Origin: Paenibacillus glacialis
Lineage (GTDB): Bacteria > Bacillota > Bacilli > Paenibacillales > Paenibacillaceae
Assembly: GCF_001637205.1 (NCBI RefSeq)
Contig: NZ_LVJH01000002.1
Coordinates: 1-64,000, forward strand
Length of the DNA: 64,000 nucleotides
Direction: 5' to 3'
The notes below the pieces were generated by a model, which did no database searches, was not told the DNA's origin, and was given only the letters and a program-made list of their open reading frames with translations. This document shows, piece by piece, positions 1 through 8,809 of this stretch (position 1 is its first letter; every line of letters starts with the position of its first letter). The translations under genes and the position numbers were made by a program.

Positions 1-2300
1 CTTCAAGATATCACTGTCTACTACACCGCTTTGAAAGTGGGAGGCAGCTAGTGAAGCGGCTTGCAATTTATTCCCATCTATACTGCCTTCAGGAAGCCAT
101 TGTCCAGATTTCAACTCATCGCTCAGATGCGAAAGGGTGACCGAATTATCTTCAATATGTTCAGAGGATACAGAATCAGGCTGAAGGTGATTCGCATGAA
201 TCGTATGGGACTTAATATGCTTAGCTGTAACTACTCCGCTACCGATGTGCCCACTCTGCACAATCTCTTTCGATAAATGTTCTGATTGAATCGCTCCCGG
301 CTGAATTTTATCCGAGCTTACGGCCTGTTCCTTCAAGATATCACTGTCTACTACACCACTTTGAAAGTGGGAGGTAGCTAGTGAAGCGGCTTGCAATTTA
401 TTCCCATCAATACTGCCTTCAGGAAGCCATTGTCCAGATTTCAACTCAGCGCTCAGATGCGAAAGGGTGACCGAATTATCTTCAATATGTCCTGAGGACA
501 CAGAACCAGGCTGAAGATGCCGCCCACTAATGAGTTGCTCTTGAATATGATGAGGTAGAATTACACCTTCCTGAAGATGTTTAGAATGGATTGACCCTGC
601 TTGTAAATGAGATTCAGATATCAAGTCTAGCTGAAGGTGATGCGTATGAATCGTATGGGACTTAATATGCTCAGCTGTAACTACTTCGCTACCGATGTGC
701 TCACTCTGTACAATGTCTTTCGATAGATGCTCTGATTGAATCGCTCCCGGCTGAATTTTATCCGAGCTTACGGCCTGTTCCTTCAAGATATCACTGTCTA
801 CTACTCCGCTTTGAAAGTGGGAGGTAGCTAGTGAAGCGGCTTGCAATTTATTCCCATCAATACTGCCTTCAGGAAGCCATTGTCCAGATTTCAACTCATC
901 GCTCAGATGCGAAAGGGTGACCGAATTATCTTCAATATGTTCAGAGGACACAGAACCAGGCTGAAGATGCCGCCCACTAATGAGTTGCTCATGAATATGA
1001 TGAGGTAGAATTACACCTTCCTGAAGATGTTTAGAATGGATTGACCCTGCTTGTAGATGAGATTCAGATATCAAGTCTGGCTGAAGGTGATTCGTATGAA
1101 TCGTATGGGACTTAATATGCTTAGCTGTAACTACTCCGTTACCGATGTGCTCACTCTGTACAATCTCTTTCGATAGATGCTCTGATTGAATCGCTCCCGG
1201 CTGAATTTTATCCGAGCTTACGGCCTGTTCCTTCAAGATATCACTGTCTACGACACCGCTTTGAAAGTGGGAGGTAGCTAGTGAAGCAGATTGCAATTTA
1301 TCCCCATCAATACTACCTTTAGGAAGCCATCGTCCAGATTTCAACTCATCGCTCAGATGTGAAAGGGTGACCGAACTATCTTCAATATGTCCTGAGGACA
1401 CAGAACCAGGCTGAAGATGCCGCCCACTAATGAGTTGCTCATGAATATGATGAGGTAGAATGACACCTTCCTGAAGATGTTTAGAATGGATCAATCCCAC
1501 TCGCAGATGAGATTCCGTTATCAGCTCTGGTTGAAGATGATGCGCATGAATCGTATGGGACTTAATATGCTTAGCTGTAACTACTCCGCTACCGATGTGC
1601 CCACTCTGCACAATCTCTTTCGATAAATGTTCTGATTGAATCGCTCCCGGCTGAATTTTATCCGAGCTTACGGCCTGTTCCTTCAAGATATCACTGTCTA
1701 CTACACCACTTTGAAAATGGGAGGTAGCTAATGAAGCAGATTGCAATTTACTCCCATCAATACTATTCTCAGGAATCCATTGTCCGGATTTAATCTCATC
1801 TGTCAGATGAGAAAGCGTGACAGAATTATTCTCAATATGTCCTGAGGAAACAGAACCAGGCTGAAGATGCCGCCCGCTAATGAGTTGTTCTTGAATATGA
1901 TGAGGTAGAATTACACCTTCCTGAAGATGTTTAGAATGGATCAATCCTGCTTGCAGATGAGATTCCGTTATCAGCTTGGGTTGAAGATGATGCGCATGAA
2001 TCGCTTGAGTCTGAAGATGATCTGCTGTAACTGATCCATTACTGAGATGCTCACTTTGTACAATGTCTTTCGATAAATGCTCTGATTGAATCGCTCCCGG
2101 CTGAATTTTATCCGAGCTTACGGCCTGTTCCTTCAAGATATCACTGTCTACGATACCTCTTTGAAAGTGGGAGGTAGCTAATGAAGCAGATTGCAATTTA
2201 CTCCCATCAATACTGCTTTCAGGAATCCACTGTCCAGATTTAAGCTCATCTGCAAGATGCGAATATGTGACAATTCCTTTTCTCACATGATAGCCATGAA
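1..2300 (-). repeat. 450-bp tandem higher-order repeat inside the decapeptide gene
   Basis: The same 20-mer (CTTCAAGATATCACTGTCTA) begins at 1, 331, 781, 1231, 1681 and 2131. Spacing is 330, 450, 450, 450 and 450 bp. One 450-bp block encodes 150 residues, which is 15 decapeptides. The 330-bp block lacks exactly 120 bp (four decapeptides) that correspond to about 511-630 of the next block, so frame is kept. Blocks nearest the left edge are almost identical. The block at 1681-2130 and the sequence beyond 2300 are more diverged. This points to recent unequal-crossover growth at the C-terminal side. Confidence 0.93.
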
Positions 2301-4617
2301 TTGATTCCTGTTCGAGATGTTTTCCAGTAATACTCTCAAGTCCAATTTGTCGTCCACTAACCGTACCAGAGGCTATCTTTTCACCTGTCACCGAACCATT
2401 TTGAATACTATCTGTACCCACCGATGATGTTCCTAAATGTTCAGCCAGAATAGCTGCGGTCTGAATGTGATCCGATTCTACAGCCTTTAGACTAATATGC
2501 TGAGACGATACCGAGCGTTCTGATAGAATATCAGATCGTACCGCGTTGGGACTCAACTGTTCGTATCCCACAGATTGTTGTTCCAGCTTTTCTGTTGTCA
2601 CACTTCCATCGGCCAACTTAGAAGTTGTTATAGCCATTTCACTTAGTTTATCCGTAGATACACTTTCTGGAGATAACTTAAGTGAAGTTACAATATGATC
2701 CCCTAAATGGTGGGAAAGAACTGAGTTTGGTGAAATATGCTCATCTTTAACCGCTCCTGGAGCGATCTTTATGGATGTGATGGCTTGATTCTGCAGTAAC
2801 GTTTGCCCAATACTCTTCTCTTGAATATGACGTGAGGATACAACGCCATCTGTCAGATGAAAGGCCTGAATAGAGTCTTCTTGTAAAGCACGCCCACTGA
2901 CACTGTCATCAGCTAGGTGTAATGTTTGTATTGCTCCTTGTGCAATGTTGTGGGAACGAACACCCTCGCCCGCTATTTTCTCAGAAGTGACCGCAGCGTC
3001 TGCTAACTTGTCACTAGTGACACTACCTCGATCTAACTTCCCTGCTGTTACACTCTTAGAACCCAAGGCTCGCTCTGACACGGCTTCATGCCCTAAATGA
3101 AATTCCTGAATCGAATCTGCCCTGATTTTGTCTGACGTCACTGCCGCAGCCTGGATATGTTGCTCCGTAATGGAGTGTTGTGCTATGTGCTCAGATAGTA
3201 CCACATCAGAATTGAGATGATTGGGAGTGATCGCATGGGGAGCAATCTGAGAACCCATTATAGAGGATTTAGCAATATGACGCGTATGAATCGCTTCATC
3301 GATGATTTTAGTTGAGATAATACTCTGATCAGCAATTTTCGAAGTTGTCACAGCCTGCTCGATGAGTTGCGTAGTCCCTATAGATTGATCCACTATTTTC
3401 TTCGAGCTTATACTATGATCCGCGATATGATAAGCATCCACAACACCTTCAGCAATGTGCTTACCGACTACAGCCTCACTCTGTATATGCTTGCTTCGGA
3501 TACAATTTTGAGACAACTGAAGTGATTCTACAGCTCCTTCAGCAATGTGTCCAGATTGAACAACCCCATGAGCCAATTGCTCGGAACCTATACTACGACG
3601 TAGAAGTTGATCCCCACCGATAGACTCTAGTGCCAAATGACTTGCTGTAATCACGTTATCCTGTAAGTGCTTTCCTTCAATACTGGCATCCGCAATCTTG
3701 CTTCCTGTAACCGCACTGTCACGAATTTTGGATGCAGTGACAGATAAATCAGCAATTTTAGAGTTATCAACGACATCATTTGCTAAATGTACAGTTTGAA
3801 TTGCACTGTTCTGAACCTTATCTGCGGTTATAGAATGATCCTCTAACAATGCATTTGAAATAATCATATTGCTCAAATGTCTACTTAAGATAGAAGCGTC
3901 TGCAATTTTGCGAGCATCTATGGTACGATCACTTAGCTTATCGGAGCTGATGCTCCCATCCTTCAATTTCTCACCACCAATGGATTTATCCCCAATTTTA
4001 TCAAATCCAATGGAGCCATCAATTACGTGTTCTGAATGGATCGAGCCTAATGCAATTTTGGAAGAAATAACGGCTCCATCTGCGATATGGATACTCCCAA
4101 CCACATAATCGTCCAATTGCTCACTCTGTATGCTACCTTTTTTCATTTTGGATGCATCAATAGCTCTAGGAGCTATTTTGTCTGCTGTAACAGCACCTTC
4201 TGTTAGATCATCTTCATAAATAAAAGCCGCTTTTCGGTTGGGATGTTGTTTGTCTGTGAGTAACTCTTCTACCTCATTAAGTGTAAGTCCCTCTTCTTCT
4301 GGAGAGGAAGTTTCAGCATCCACAGAATGATGAACATCTAGAGAATGTTCTTCTTCCGTCTGATCAACTGAACTAACTTCAATTTCAATCTTTGGAAGTT
4401 CCTCAATACTTTTAACAATATTGGTTTCTAGCTCTTCAATGCTCTGATCTAGAGGCGGAGCAGCTACAGAAAGAATGATTACCTCCGATTTGTTATGGGG
4501 CTGACTTAATTTGGGCTTGTCGAGAAAACTCAGTTCCTGCTTATTCGGATCATCTACATAATAAAGTGGTGGTGACTTTTTACTTTTACTCAATTTATTC
4601 TTCGTGTGTTTATTCAA
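1..4617 (-). CDS. Giant decapeptide-repeat protein, C-terminus beyond window
   Basis: One minus-strand frame is open from the left edge to about 4680 and covers 1539 codons from the chosen start. The first ~140 residues are lysine-rich, then acidic and non-repetitive. From about residue 145 the protein is continuous ten-residue repeats of the type xG(S/A)(I/V)xSx(H/K)(I/L)x, for example PGAIQSEHLS and EGSIDGNKLQ, which would suit a beta-solenoid. No signal peptide or membrane segment is visible. The TTG at 4617 is preferred because AAGGAG lies 9 nt upstream. In-frame ATGs at 4650 and 4659 lack a Shine-Dalgarno and overlap the likely promoter. Long repeat proteins of this kind occur in Paenibacillus (some are annotated WIAG-tail), but assignment to that family is a guess because the C-terminus is missing. 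The promoter and the divergent YheC/YheD gene suggest a spore-surface protein; that is inference. Confidence 0.85.
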   Translation of the reverse strand, partial: MNKHTKNKLSKSKKSPPLYYVDDPNKQELSFLDKPKLSQPHNKSEVIILSVAAPPLDQSIEELETNIVKSIEELPKIEIEVSSVDQTEEEHSLDVHHSVDAETSSPEEEGLTLNEVEELLTDKQHPNRKAAFIYEDDLTEGAVTADKIAPRAIDASKMKKGSIQSEQLDDYVVGSIHIADGAVISSKIALGSIHSEHVIDGSIGFDKIGDKSIGGEKLKDGSISSDKLSDRTIDARKIADASILSRHLSNMIISNALLEDHSITADKVQNSAIQTVHLANDVVDNSKIADLSVTASKIRDSAVTGSKIADASIEGKHLQDNVITASHLALESIGGDQLLRRSIGSEQLAHGVVQSGHIAEGAVESLQLSQNCIRSKHIQSEAVVGKHIAEGVVDAYHIADHSISSKKIVDQSIGTTQLIEQAVTTSKIADQSIISTKIIDEAIHTRHIAKSSIMGSQIAPHAITPNHLNSDVVLSEHIAQHSITEQHIQAAAVTSDKIRADSIQEFHLGHEAVSERALGSKSVTAGKLDRGSVTSDKLADAAVTSEKIAGEGVRSHNIAQGAIQTLHLADDSVSGRALQEDSIQAFHLTDGVVSSRHIQEKSIGQTLLQNQAITSIKIAPGAVKDEHISPNSVLSHHLGDHIVTSLKLSPESVSTDKLSEMAITTSKLADGSVTTEKLEQQSVGYEQLSPNAVRSDILSERSVSSQHISLKAVESDHIQTAAILAEHLGTSSVGTDSIQNGSVTGEKIASGTVSGRQIGLESITGKHLEQESIHGYHVRKGIVTYSHLADELKSGQWIPESSIDGSKLQSASLATSHFQRGIVDSDILKEQAVSSDKIQPGAIQSEHLSKDIVQSEHLSNGSVTADHLQTQAIHAHHLQPKLITESHLQAGLIHSKHLQEGVILPHHIQEQLISGRHLQPGSVSSGHIENNSVTLSHLTDEIKSGQWIPENSIDGSKLQSASLATSHFQSGVVDSDILKEQAVSSDKIQPGAIQSEHLSKEIVQSGHIGSGVVTAKHIKSHTIHAHHLQPELITESHLRVGLIHSKHLQEGVILPHHIHEQLISGRHLQPGSVSSGHIEDSSVTLSHLSDELKSGRWLPKGSIDGDKLQSASLATSHFQSGVVDSDILKEQAVSSDKIQPGAIQSEHLSKEIVQSEHIGNGVVTAKHIKSHTIHTNHLQPDLISESHLQAGSIHSKHLQEGVILPHHIHEQLISGRHLQPGSVSSEHIEDNSVTLSHLSDELKSGQWLPEGSIDGNKLQAASLATSHFQSGVVDSDILKEQAVSSDKIQPGAIQSEHLSKDIVQSEHIGSEVVTAEHIKSHTIHTHHLQLDLISESHLQAGSIHSKHLQEGVILPHHIQEQLISGRHLQPGSVSSGHIEDNSVTLSHLSAELKSGQWLPEGSIDGNKLQAASLATSHFQSGVVDSDILKEQAVSSDKIQPGAIQSEHLSKEIVQSGHIGSGVVTAKHIKSHTIHANHLQPDSVSSEHIEDNSVTLSHLSDELKSGQWLPEGSIDGNKLQAASLAASHFQSGVVDSDILK

Positions 4618-4654
4618 AGCAGTTCTCTCCTTCCTGCTGTCTTTCGTCATAGGC

Positions 4655-4681
4655 ATCATATGCAAGATCATTGCCCATTGT
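4655..4681 (-). promoter_or_regulatory. Sigma-K-like promoter for the decapeptide-repeat gene
   Basis: On the minus strand AC (4681-4680) is followed by 17 nt and then CATATGAT (4662-4655). This fits the mother-cell sigma-K pattern AC-N16/17-CATANNNT. Transcription would start near 4648, leaving about 30 nt of leader with AAGGAG at 4632-4627 before the TTG start. The motif is short and could be chance, but its place between the ORF stop and the ribosome binding site is right. Confidence 0.45.
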
Positions 4682-4826
4682 CACAGTAACCTAAACTTTA
4701 TTATTAATAGATGTAAAATAGGCTCTCTCGTTAAGCATATTCGTCCATACCATTTCCTCTAGTAGAAAGTACACTGGTGAGAACACATAATGACCTGTAC
4801 TGAACATCAGACAAGGAGGAACGGTC

Positions 4827-5945
4827 ATGCAGCAATTGGTTGGTATACTGCTTAATGCAAGCATGCACCGAGGCATACCTCGCTGCGAAACAGGTCAGGA
4901 ATCACTAGAAAATTATGAAGAAAGTGCTCAGAGCTATGGCTTGATCCCTTGTTTCTTGAAGCTTGAAGATATCAATTTGGAGACAGGTAGGTGTATTGCC
5001 TATATTAAGAATGAACACGATTATTCGCTAATCGATATCCCCATTCCGAAGGTCATTCATAATCGTGCGATTTATTTCAACAATAGTTCCCATCTACGAA
5101 TGAATAGGTTACTCAATAAAGGAATTATTGTCTTCAATTTCTGTAATCGTTATGGTAAGGATGAAATTCACCGTCGATTAGCATCCAACCCTTCATTGAA
5201 GAAATTTCTCCCTGATACGTTTACAGCTACACCTACCGTCATTCGTCGTATGATGAAGCAACATAACGACCTTATTCTAAAGCCATGCCGTGGCAGCATA
5301 GGCCAAGGAATTATGCGGCTTCGCAATGTCAGTTCTAAGTGGGCGCTCACCTACTCTAACTCTCCTACTATTGGAGGGTGGGAAACGATAACATTAAACA
5401 AAGTACAATTACCTCCTATTGTGCTGCGTCGAATATCTCGTCATCCTTTCCTCGTACAAGAGCGTATTCAACTCGCTGAATATCAAGGTAACCCATATGA
5501 TATGCGCGTAACTGTACAACGAGGCTTACAAGGACTATGGCAGATGACAGGTATGTATGCGAAGATAGCCCCATCTAGTACATTTGTATCCAACATTGCA
5601 CAAGGAGCGACCGCACTCCCAGTTGAATCCCTCCTTGCAACCAGCGTTCCTACCCAATCTCCCGAATCCATAATCCATTGTATTGAACAGATCGCACTAG
5701 AGATTGCCTGGAGTTTGAGCACACAACTGCCATGGATAGCTGACTTCGGTATGGATATTGGGATCACCTACGACGGCAAACCCTATTTCATTGAATGTAA
5801 TGGTCGAGATCAACGTTATGGCTTCCGTAAAGCCAACATGATGTCCATATGGAAAAAGACATATGAGCAGCCTATGGCTTACGCTCTTCACTTGTTAGAA
5901 CGTAATGTCTACAGTAGAAACCTTCCATCTTATCATCACCATTAG
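4827..5945 (+). CDS. YheC/YheD family ATP-grasp protein
   Basis: The protein has 372 residues. It resembles the endospore coat-associated YheC/YheD family, whose members carry an ATP-grasp fold and whose substrate is unknown. The nucleotide-binding strand LILKPCRGSIGQGI lies near 150, FLVQER followed by YDMRVTVQR near 210-230, and the metal-binding DFGMDIG ... FIECNGRD near 310-330. The start ATG has AAGGAGG 7 nt upstream. The gene is divergent from the giant decapeptide-repeat gene across about 210 bp. A second, shorter family member lies at 41455-42120. A role in modifying a spore-surface polymer or protein is inference from the family name and neighbour. Confidence 0.85.
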   Translation: MQQLVGILLNASMHRGIPRCETGQESLENYEESAQSYGLIPCFLKLEDINLETGRCIAYIKNEHDYSLIDIPIPKVIHNRAIYFNNSSHLRMNRLLNKGIIVFNFCNRYGKDEIHRRLASNPSLKKFLPDTFTATPTVIRRMMKQHNDLILKPCRGSIGQGIMRLRNVSSKWALTYSNSPTIGGWETITLNKVQLPPIVLRRISRHPFLVQERIQLAEYQGNPYDMRVTVQRGLQGLWQMTGMYAKIAPSSTFVSNIAQGATALPVESLLATSVPTQSPESIIHCIEQIALEIAWSLSTQLPWIADFGMDIGITYDGKPYFIECNGRDQRYGFRKANMMSIWKKTYEQPMAYALHLLERNVYSRNLPSYHHH

Positions 5946-5954
5946 AAAATAAAG

Positions 5955-6008
5955 AATGGATAGAGACATCAGACCTACCTACATCTGATTCTCTATCCAT
6001 TTTTTATT
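5955..6008 (+). terminator. Rho-independent terminator after the ATP-grasp gene
   Basis: AATGGATAGAGA pairs with TCTCTATCCATT, with a further ATCAGA/TCTGAT stem inside, followed by a run of T (6000-6006). It begins 9 bp after the stop codon. Confidence 0.85.
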
Positions 6009-6149
6009 ATTTTTAGTGATAACTGAATTTACTTAGTACAAGCTGCTTTATCCAAAATGCAGTATAATGACAAGAATGAATTGATTTAAAATCTAATCTA
6101 TGTCAATATATTTCAGAGCGCTTACGTAACCTCTGAAGGGAGAAAAACC

Positions 6150-6956
6150 ATGGCAAAAAAAATAATGCGATTGATGACCGAGCTCTCCTCAAGAAAATCG
6201 ATATCCAAAATAATGGGTCGTTTTTCTCACAGTAGTGTAAGCCGCTACGTCATCCCAACATTTATTCGCAACTATCAAATACCCGTGTCTGAAGCGGAGA
6301 AAGACATACGCGAGTATCGTTCGCTTAACGCGTTCTTTACACGAAAGCTCAAACCTGGAATGAGACCTATCGATGCCAATGAGCATTCTTTAACAAGTCC
6401 AGTTGACGCTGTGATTACAGCAATGGGTAAGATCTCATCAGGAACGATTCTGAATGTAAAGGGTCAAGATTACTCAGTGCAGGATATCCTTCATCATTCT
6501 CCGCATCTGGAGCTTTACAAGAATGGTTATGTATTCGTACTTTACTTGAGTCCAACCGACTATCATCGTATCCATTCCCCAGTAACGGGAGTTCAGACAG
6601 AAAGTGAACATATTAAGGGTCGGGTATATCCTGTAAATGATTTTGCAATGACTCATATGCGTTCTGTACTGTGTCGTAACGAAAGACTCATCACATATAT
6701 TGCTCATTCATTTGGAGAAGTAGCTGTTGTAAAAGTTGGTGCAATGAATGTCAGTAGCATTCAATACACAGACGCATCTGTGAACAAATGGAACAAAGGT
6801 GATGATCTTGCCTATTTCGAATTTGGATCGACCGTCGTTCTACTTATGGAGAACGATACTTTTACACCACGGGAAGATATCAAACTCGGGGATGCTGTGC
6901 GTATGGGGCAACGTTTAGGTGATCTTCATGCTTCAGCACAACGTCCGAACCATTAG
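6150..6956 (+). CDS. psd: Phosphatidylserine decarboxylase
   Basis: This 268-residue protein makes phosphatidylethanolamine from phosphatidylserine at the membrane. The family is synthesised as a proenzyme that cleaves itself to create a pyruvoyl cofactor. The cleavage motif FGST is present, with the predicted pyruvoyl-forming Ser227. The conserved LSPTDYHRIHSPV block sits near residues 130-142. Length matches Bacillus Psd. The start ATG has GAAGGGAG 8 nt upstream. No pssA is seen beside it. The last 4 bp overlap the end of the convergent SDR gene. Confidence 0.95.
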   Translation: MAKKIMRLMTELSSRKSISKIMGRFSHSSVSRYVIPTFIRNYQIPVSEAEKDIREYRSLNAFFTRKLKPGMRPIDANEHSLTSPVDAVITAMGKISSGTILNVKGQDYSVQDILHHSPHLELYKNGYVFVLYLSPTDYHRIHSPVTGVQTESEHIKGRVYPVNDFAMTHMRSVLCRNERLITYIAHSFGEVAVVKVGAMNVSSIQYTDASVNKWNKGDDLAYFEFGSTVVLLMENDTFTPREDIKLGDAVRMGQRLGDLHASAQRPNH

Positions 6957-7810
6957 GACTTCCGATTTAACAGATTAAGAATGATGCGTTGAAACCAACG
7001 ATCTGGTAACCATTGTTTAGCAATCATCGTTAATGATGTTCCACGAGGGAGAGCATAACGAAATGCCGGAGAATGAACGGTGGCTATCTTTGCTATTAAT
7101 TTAGCTACATCCAGTGGATCACCACTTCCTGCCGCACTTCGTTGTGAATACTGTAGAATCCGATCAAGTAAACCTTTATACGGAGAATGGGATACCGTAC
7201 TCATCTGAGAGATGCTTTTTTCCCAGATAGGTGTCCCATAAGCTCCTGGCTCAACAAGCACAACATCAATCCCGAATGACTTCACTTCCATGGCAAGACA
7301 CTCACTAAATCCTTCTAACGCGAATTTAGAAGAAGCATAAGGTCCATACCCCGGAAAGCCAACATTGCCACTAATGCTACTCATCTGAATAATACGTCCC
7401 CCTCTACCCTCTCTCATTAAAGGAAGAACAGCTTGCGTAACACAGACCATCCCTATGAAATTGATCTCCATTTGCTCTTTCCACATCGATAACGGAATTT
7501 CTTCAATCACCCCCCCAACAGCAATACCCGCATTATTGACCAGAATATCTAGACGACCGTAGCCATTTCGAATCTGCTCCACTACATACCGTACTTGATC
7601 TTCATTGCGAACATCCAATTCTACCACTTGAATAGACGACTCCACACCCGCTATCCGTGAAGCTTCCATTAACGCTTCTTTGTCCTCTGGTTTACGCATG
7701 CCTGACACGACGGTGAATCCTTGTTTTGCCAACTCCACACTGGTAAGTAGACCGAATCCACTAGAACAGCCTGTTACGAGTGCAATTTTACCTTTATTGT
7801 TCTGGATCAT
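6953..7810 (-). CDS. Short-chain dehydrogenase/reductase (YusZ-like)
   Basis: A classical SDR of 285 residues. The NAD(P)-binding motif TGCSSGFG is at 13-20, NNAG at 92-95, the catalytic serine at 145 and YASSK with Tyr158 and Lys162. The substrate is unknown; an unspecific oxidoreductase of the YusZ type is the nearest family I recognise. ATG start with GGAG 13 nt upstream. It ends inside the last codons of psd, so the two convergent genes share 4 bp and have no room for a separate terminator. Confidence 0.88.
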   Translation of the reverse strand: MIQNNKGKIALVTGCSSGFGLLTSVELAKQGFTVVSGMRKPEDKEALMEASRIAGVESSIQVVELDVRNEDQVRYVVEQIRNGYGRLDILVNNAGIAVGGVIEEIPLSMWKEQMEINFIGMVCVTQAVLPLMREGRGGRIIQMSSISGNVGFPGYGPYASSKFALEGFSECLAMEVKSFGIDVVLVEPGAYGTPIWEKSISQMSTVSHSPYKGLLDRILQYSQRSAAGSGDPLDVAKLIAKIATVHSPAFRYALPRGTSLTMIAKQWLPDRWFQRIILNLLNRKS

Positions 7811-7870
7811 AATGTTGAATCACTCCCTTACGTATACCTACCTTCATCATACAAGTAGAAACGACTAACA

Positions 7871-7911
7871 AAAAACAACTTCAGATCAATCACATCCCCA
7901 AAGTTGTTTTT
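7871..7911 (-). terminator. Terminator of the AraC-family gene
   Basis: AAAAACAACTT and AAGTTGTTTTT form an 11-bp stem with a 19-nt loop. On the minus strand the stem ends in a T run, 35 bp past the AraC-gene stop. Confidence 0.75.
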
Positions 7912-7945
7912 ATTCGTATTCACGTATGCCTTATCCCAGCTCGAT

Positions 7946-8740
7946 TTAACGAATTTCTGACGGATTCTGACCTGTATATTGTTTAAATTGCCTACTGAAA
8001 AAAAAGATATCCCGGTACCCTAAAGTGTCTGCCACTTCTGTCACATTCATGCCTGCATACAGTAGCAAGTGTTGAGCTCTTTCGATACGCATTTTGATAA
8101 TATAAGACTGAACAGGTGAACCTATTAAATCTTTGAATTTAATAGAGAAATAGCGCGGTGATAGGCCAGCACGTGCTGCCAAATCCTCCACGCGATGCGG
8201 AATCCCTGGATGTTGGCGTATATAGTTGGCTATTTCATGGATGACCTCTGTCAATTGATTGCTAACTATTTTGAGAACAGGCTGATTATTGTCATTATTG
8301 TCCTCACGCAACAAATGAATCATCAGCTGCTTAAGAATGAGCTGACCTTCTTCCTTAGCCGCATAGGTATTCACAAGAAATAAACGAACGTAACGAGCTA
8401 ACATATATTCAAAATCAACCGTCTCTCGTATCATTCGATAAGGATGAGGAATCTCCGTTACGGGCTCCAGCACATCAAAGTGAATATAACTCAGCACTAA
8501 GGGTTTCTGAGGATTGTGAATAGCACTTGTGTGATCTCCAGGTCTAAATAGAAAGCAGCTTCCTTTACCTATTTCATAAGATTCATCATTCCTAATGAGT
8601 GTGCCCTCACCACTCCAGACATAGAATAGATCATAATTGGGCAATGCCTTGTCTCTCTTTTGCCATTTCCAACTAGGTTCACATACAATTTTGGCTAATG
8701 AAGGTTTGATCTCAAAAGAGGACGGCGAAGCATGTAGCAT
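7946..8740 (-). CDS. AraC-family transcriptional regulator with cupin sensor domain
   Basis: About 264 residues from the chosen ATG. The N-terminal ~110 residues fit the AraC cupin-type ligand pocket. The C-terminal ~100 residues hold the double helix-turn-helix, with VEDLAARAGLSPRYFSIKFK as the first HTH and VTEVADTLGYRDIFFFSRQF as the second, ending FKQYTGQNPSEIR as AraC proteins do. The frame reaches a TTG at 8785, but the ATG at 8740 has AAAGGGGGG 7-8 nt upstream and is preferred. Such proteins often respond to sugars. The target is not evident from the neighbours. Confidence 0.88.
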   Translation of the reverse strand: MLHASPSSFEIKPSLAKIVCEPSWKWQKRDKALPNYDLFYVWSGEGTLIRNDESYEIGKGSCFLFRPGDHTSAIHNPQKPLVLSYIHFDVLEPVTEIPHPYRMIRETVDFEYMLARYVRLFLVNTYAAKEEGQLILKQLMIHLLREDNNDNNQPVLKIVSNQLTEVIHEIANYIRQHPGIPHRVEDLAARAGLSPRYFSIKFKDLIGSPVQSYIIKMRIERAQHLLLYAGMNVTEVADTLGYRDIFFFSRQFKQYTGQNPSEIR

Positions 8741-8809
8741 AACGTAATCCCCCCCTTTGTTAAGTAATCGACTACACTGTATCAAGTGAAACTTATATTT
8801 TCTTATATT

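Noticed and set aside
1-2300. CRISPR-like array of regular repeats
   Set aside because: The repeats are contiguous multiples of 30 bp in one open reading frame with no unique spacers, so they are coding repeats.
61-4108. Short plus-strand open frames across the repeat region (e.g. 61-276, 3869-4108)
   Set aside because: They lie antisense to the decapeptide gene and only reflect its periodic composition.
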